Shown: piece by piece, positions 6,858-8,118 of the stretch
Numbering within the stretch: position 1 is the stretch's first letter
Layout: every line of letters begins with the position of its first letter
DNA from: an uncultured Clostridia bacterium
GTDB taxonomy: Bacteria; Bacillota; Clostridia; TANB77; CAG-508
Assembly: GCA_934167735.1 (NCBI GenBank)
Contig: CAKPLV010000032.1
Coordinates: 1 to 8,118 of the forward strand
DNA: 8,118 nt
Direction: 5' to 3'
Notes under the pieces: model-generated
What the model was told of the DNA's origin: nothing
Seen by the model: the letters and a program-made list of their open reading frames with translations, nothing else
The model's database searches: none
Position numbers and translations under genes: made by a program

Positions 6858-7768
6858 ATGTGTGTAATAGAGCACTTCCTGTGTTTAGTCCGTCCTCCGT
6901 ATCCAATTATAACAATCTTTTTATTTTTTTGCAATAAGTTTTTTTCTTCCATTTCTGCTAATGCTATCGGAATACTTGCACAAAACGTATTTCCAATATT
7001 TTGGATATTTATATACATTTTTTTGGGTTCAATATTTAATCTGTTTTCTATTGCTAACATTATTTTTAAATTTGATTGATGTGGCACAATATAATCTATA
7101 TTTTCCATTTTTTCTTTTGAATTTTCTAATAATTCTTTTATATTTTTTACTGTTTCTGTTACAGCATATTTATATATTGAAAGCCCCTCCATTTTGATTT
7201 TTTCATTTGAGGTACATTTTAATATTTCATTTGGATCTTCTATTGATTCTATATTTGAATAATATTCTTTTCCATCTTCTTCTAATAATGTTGCACCTGC
7301 TCCATCTGCTAATATAATTGCTGTTCCTATATCTTCTTTATTTACATATTCAGATAATTTATCAACACCAACAACAATTGCTTTTTTTATTTTCTTATTT
7401 TTCAAATACATTTGCGCAATATCTACAGCATTTACGAATCCACTACATCCTGCCAAAATATCAAAACACATACATCTTGGAATTTTTAATTCTTTTTGAA
7501 TATAATTGGATATTCCTGGCATTAGTTTATTTGTACTTGTTGTTGCAACTATTATTGCACCTATTTTATCTTTTTCTATTTGAGTTTTTTCAATTAATTT
7601 TTCTACCGTTTTTTTTGCCATTTCTTCTATAGGTTCTTTTGCATATTGTCTGTTTTTTATTCCTGTTCTTTTTTCTATATATCCTTTTTCTAATTTTAGT
7701 CTTTTTTCTATTTCTTCATTACTTATTTTCTCTTCTGGTATGTAACTACTACTTGATATTATTCTCAT
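6856..7768 (-). CDS. fabH: beta-ketoacyl-ACP synthase III-like protein, reading frame broken by a +1 frameshift near its C-terminus
   Basis: FabH normally starts fatty acid chains by condensing an acyl-CoA with malonyl-ACP. The frame from the ATG at 7768 (AAGGAG 9 bases upstream) shows RTGIKNR (34-40), nucleophile C108 in DILAGCSGFVNA, DGAGATLL (155-162), H230 in VPHQSN and N260 in NIGNTFCAS, the KASIII Cys-His-Asn triad. After residue 292 (GYGG) the frame departs from the family. Skipping the C at 6892 restores GYGGGLNTGSALLHT and a stop at 6856, matching the conserved FGGGxTWGxA ending and giving about 303 residues. Read without a shift, the frame runs on to 6758, adds 44 unrelated residues and overlaps the next gene by 89 bases. 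A sequencing or assembly error, a real mutation or recoding are all possible. Two CoA-binding positions of E. coli FabH are also changed (W32 to Y30, R151 to I147), so the acyl-CoA substrate is uncertain. Confidence 0.85.
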
Positions 7769-7777
7769 TTTCGGTTA

Positions 7778-7783
7778 CTCCTT
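7778..7783 (-). promoter_or_regulatory. ribosome binding site of fabH
   Basis: AAGGAG (7783-7778) lies 9 bases before the ATG at 7768. It fixes that ATG as the start. The next ATG upstream on this strand (7788) is out of frame and overlaps this site. Confidence 0.8.
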
Positions 7784-7799
7784 CTCATTTTCTTTTGAT

Positions 7800-7828
7800 A
7801 TTTTACTAAATAATACTTTAAATAGCAA
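7800..7828 (-). promoter_or_regulatory. candidate sigma-A promoter for fabH
   Basis: On the minus strand TTGCTA (7828-7823, 4 of 6 matches to TTGACA) and TAAAAT (7805-7800, 5 of 6 matches to TATAAT) are separated by exactly 17 bases. Transcription would start near 7793, about 10 bases before the fabH ribosome binding site. The position, just upstream of the first gene of the cluster in a divergent intergenic region, makes this the most convincing promoter in the window. Confidence 0.45.
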
Positions 7829-7833
7829 TTTGC

Positions 7834-7863
7834 TTGACTGTTTAGTCTAATTTTAAATTTATT
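7834..7863 (+). promoter_or_regulatory. candidate promoter for the small plus-strand gene
   Basis: TTGACT (7834-7839, 5 of 6 matches to the -35 consensus) is followed after 18 bases by TTTATT (7858-7863, 4 of 6). A better -10-like hexamer, TATTAT at 7867-7872, lies too far from this -35 (27 bases). The gene at 7911 needs a promoter in this 142-base gap, because its neighbour is divergent. Confidence 0.3.
7836..7847. repeat. short inverted repeat in the divergent intergenic region (possible operator)
   Basis: GACT (7836-7839) and AGTC (7844-7847) form perfect 4-base arms around a GTTT spacer. The symmetry extends only imperfectly outward. The element overlaps the candidate -35 of the plus-strand gene and lies about 8 bases upstream of the candidate -35 of fabH, so a bound protein could affect both. 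It does not match the FapR consensus. It shares only the left half with the streptococcal FabT site as I remember it. Confidence 0.35.
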
Positions 7864-7897
7864 GAATATTATCTGATTTTTAGAAATATATTTTTAT

Positions 7898-7903
7898 AGG
7901 AGG
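7898..7903 (+). promoter_or_regulatory. ribosome binding site of the small plus-strand gene
   Basis: A full AGGAGG, extended by AG, lies 7 bases before the ATG at 7911. Such a strong site in an otherwise non-coding gap is good evidence that the short frame downstream is translated. Confidence 0.8.
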
Positions 7904-7910
7904 AGTTATT

Positions 7911-8111
7911 ATGGATAGAAATTCTGATTTTTCACCATATGGTCAATTTGAAAATATGGATAATGGTTTAAATGATATGTATAAAGATCCAATGTTTAAT
8001 CCTATTATGCAATATGAACAAGCATATTCATATTATAAATATTTGTGTATGCAAATGGATTATAAAATTAAATGTAAAGAATATGAAAAAATGTGTGCTG
8101 ACTCTAAATAA
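7911..8111 (+). CDS. small Tyr/Met-rich protein of unknown function
   Basis: I do not recognise this 66-residue protein. It is soluble-looking, with no signal peptide or membrane helix. Composition is unusual: nine Tyr, eight Met and three Cys (C46, C55, C62). The N-terminal half (1-31) is Asn/Asp/Gly/Pro-rich and probably disordered. The C-terminal half (about 32-62) reads as a Tyr-rich amphipathic helix (QYEQAYSYYKYLCMQMDYK) with a charged end. Small Tyr/Met-rich proteins of this kind occur among spore coat and crust proteins of Clostridia and Bacilli, but no specific family signature is visible, so that role is only a guess. It is divergent from fabH and has its own strong AGGAGG site, so it probably belongs to a separate transcript. 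It ends in TAA 7 bases before the window edge. Confidence 0.75.
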   Translation: MDRNSDFSPYGQFENMDNGLNDMYKDPMFNPIMQYEQAYSYYKYLCMQMDYKIKCKEYEKMCADSK

Positions 8112-8118
8112 ACCTTTA

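Noticed and set aside
6758..6892. The uninterrupted 336-residue reading of fabH as its true length
   Set aside because: The extra 44 residues are the out-of-frame reading of the fabH end and the start of the next gene. The alternative frame gives the conserved KASIII ending and a stop placed exactly at the downstream ribosome binding site.
7832..7852. FabT or FapR operator upstream of fabH
   Set aside because: Only the left half resembles a FabT site, and the right half lacks the TCAAA arm. The sequence does not fit the FapR inverted repeat. It is kept only as an unassigned inverted repeat.
7864..7892. Sigma-E-like sporulation promoter (GAATATT, 14 bases, AATATATT) before the small gene
   Set aside because: Several -10 positions mismatch, the start site would fall on the ribosome binding site leaving almost no leader, and such matches are common in AT-rich DNA.

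Overview
The window is very AT-rich (by eye, below 30% GC) and carries most of a type II (dissociated) fatty acid synthesis cluster, with near-consensus AGGAGG-type ribosome binding sites. The gene order fabD-fabG-fabF-accB-fabZ-accC-accD, all on the minus strand, is the layout known from Bacillota, especially Clostridia. The strong Shine-Dalgarno sites and A/T-ending codons fit that. I read it as a low-GC clostridial genome, possibly an uncultured gut lineage. The species cannot be told from the sequence.

Layout, read in the direction of transcription from right to left. Positions 7769-7910 form a divergent intergenic region. It holds a good candidate promoter for fabH on the minus strand, a weaker one for a small plus-strand gene, and a short inverted repeat between or over them. 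The plus-strand gene (7911-8111) encodes an unrecognised 66-residue Tyr/Met-rich protein. On the minus strand fabH (7768 to 6856) comes first. Its frame is broken by one extra base at about 6892, just before the conserved C-terminal Gly-rich motif. Next is an unrecognised 348-residue membrane-anchored protein (6846 to 5800). A hairpin plus T-tract that overlaps its stop codon looks like an intrinsic terminator (5780-5806). After that comes a tight seven-gene block: fabD (5690-4755), fabG (4765-4028), fabF (4006-2774), accB (2762-2343), fabZ (2341-1919), accC (1906-569) and accD (579 to the window edge, C-terminus missing). Gaps in this block range from 21 bases to 11-base overlaps, so it should be one translationally coupled transcript.

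How the genes work together: AccB carries biotin, AccC carboxylates it, and AccD (with AccA, not seen here) transfers the carboxyl group to acetyl-CoA to give malonyl-CoA. FabD moves malonyl to acyl carrier protein. FabH normally starts chains from an acyl-CoA, FabF elongates, FabG reduces the 3-keto group and FabZ dehydrates. The enoyl-ACP reductase (FabK/FabI/FabV), the acyl carrier protein gene and a FabT/FapR-type regulator are not in the window.

Most of the window is ordinary. The points worth a second look are the fabH frameshift and its CoA-site substitutions, the unknown extracytoplasmic protein between fabH and fabD, the internal terminator, and the divergent control region. I did not find convincing evidence of a wholly new system.
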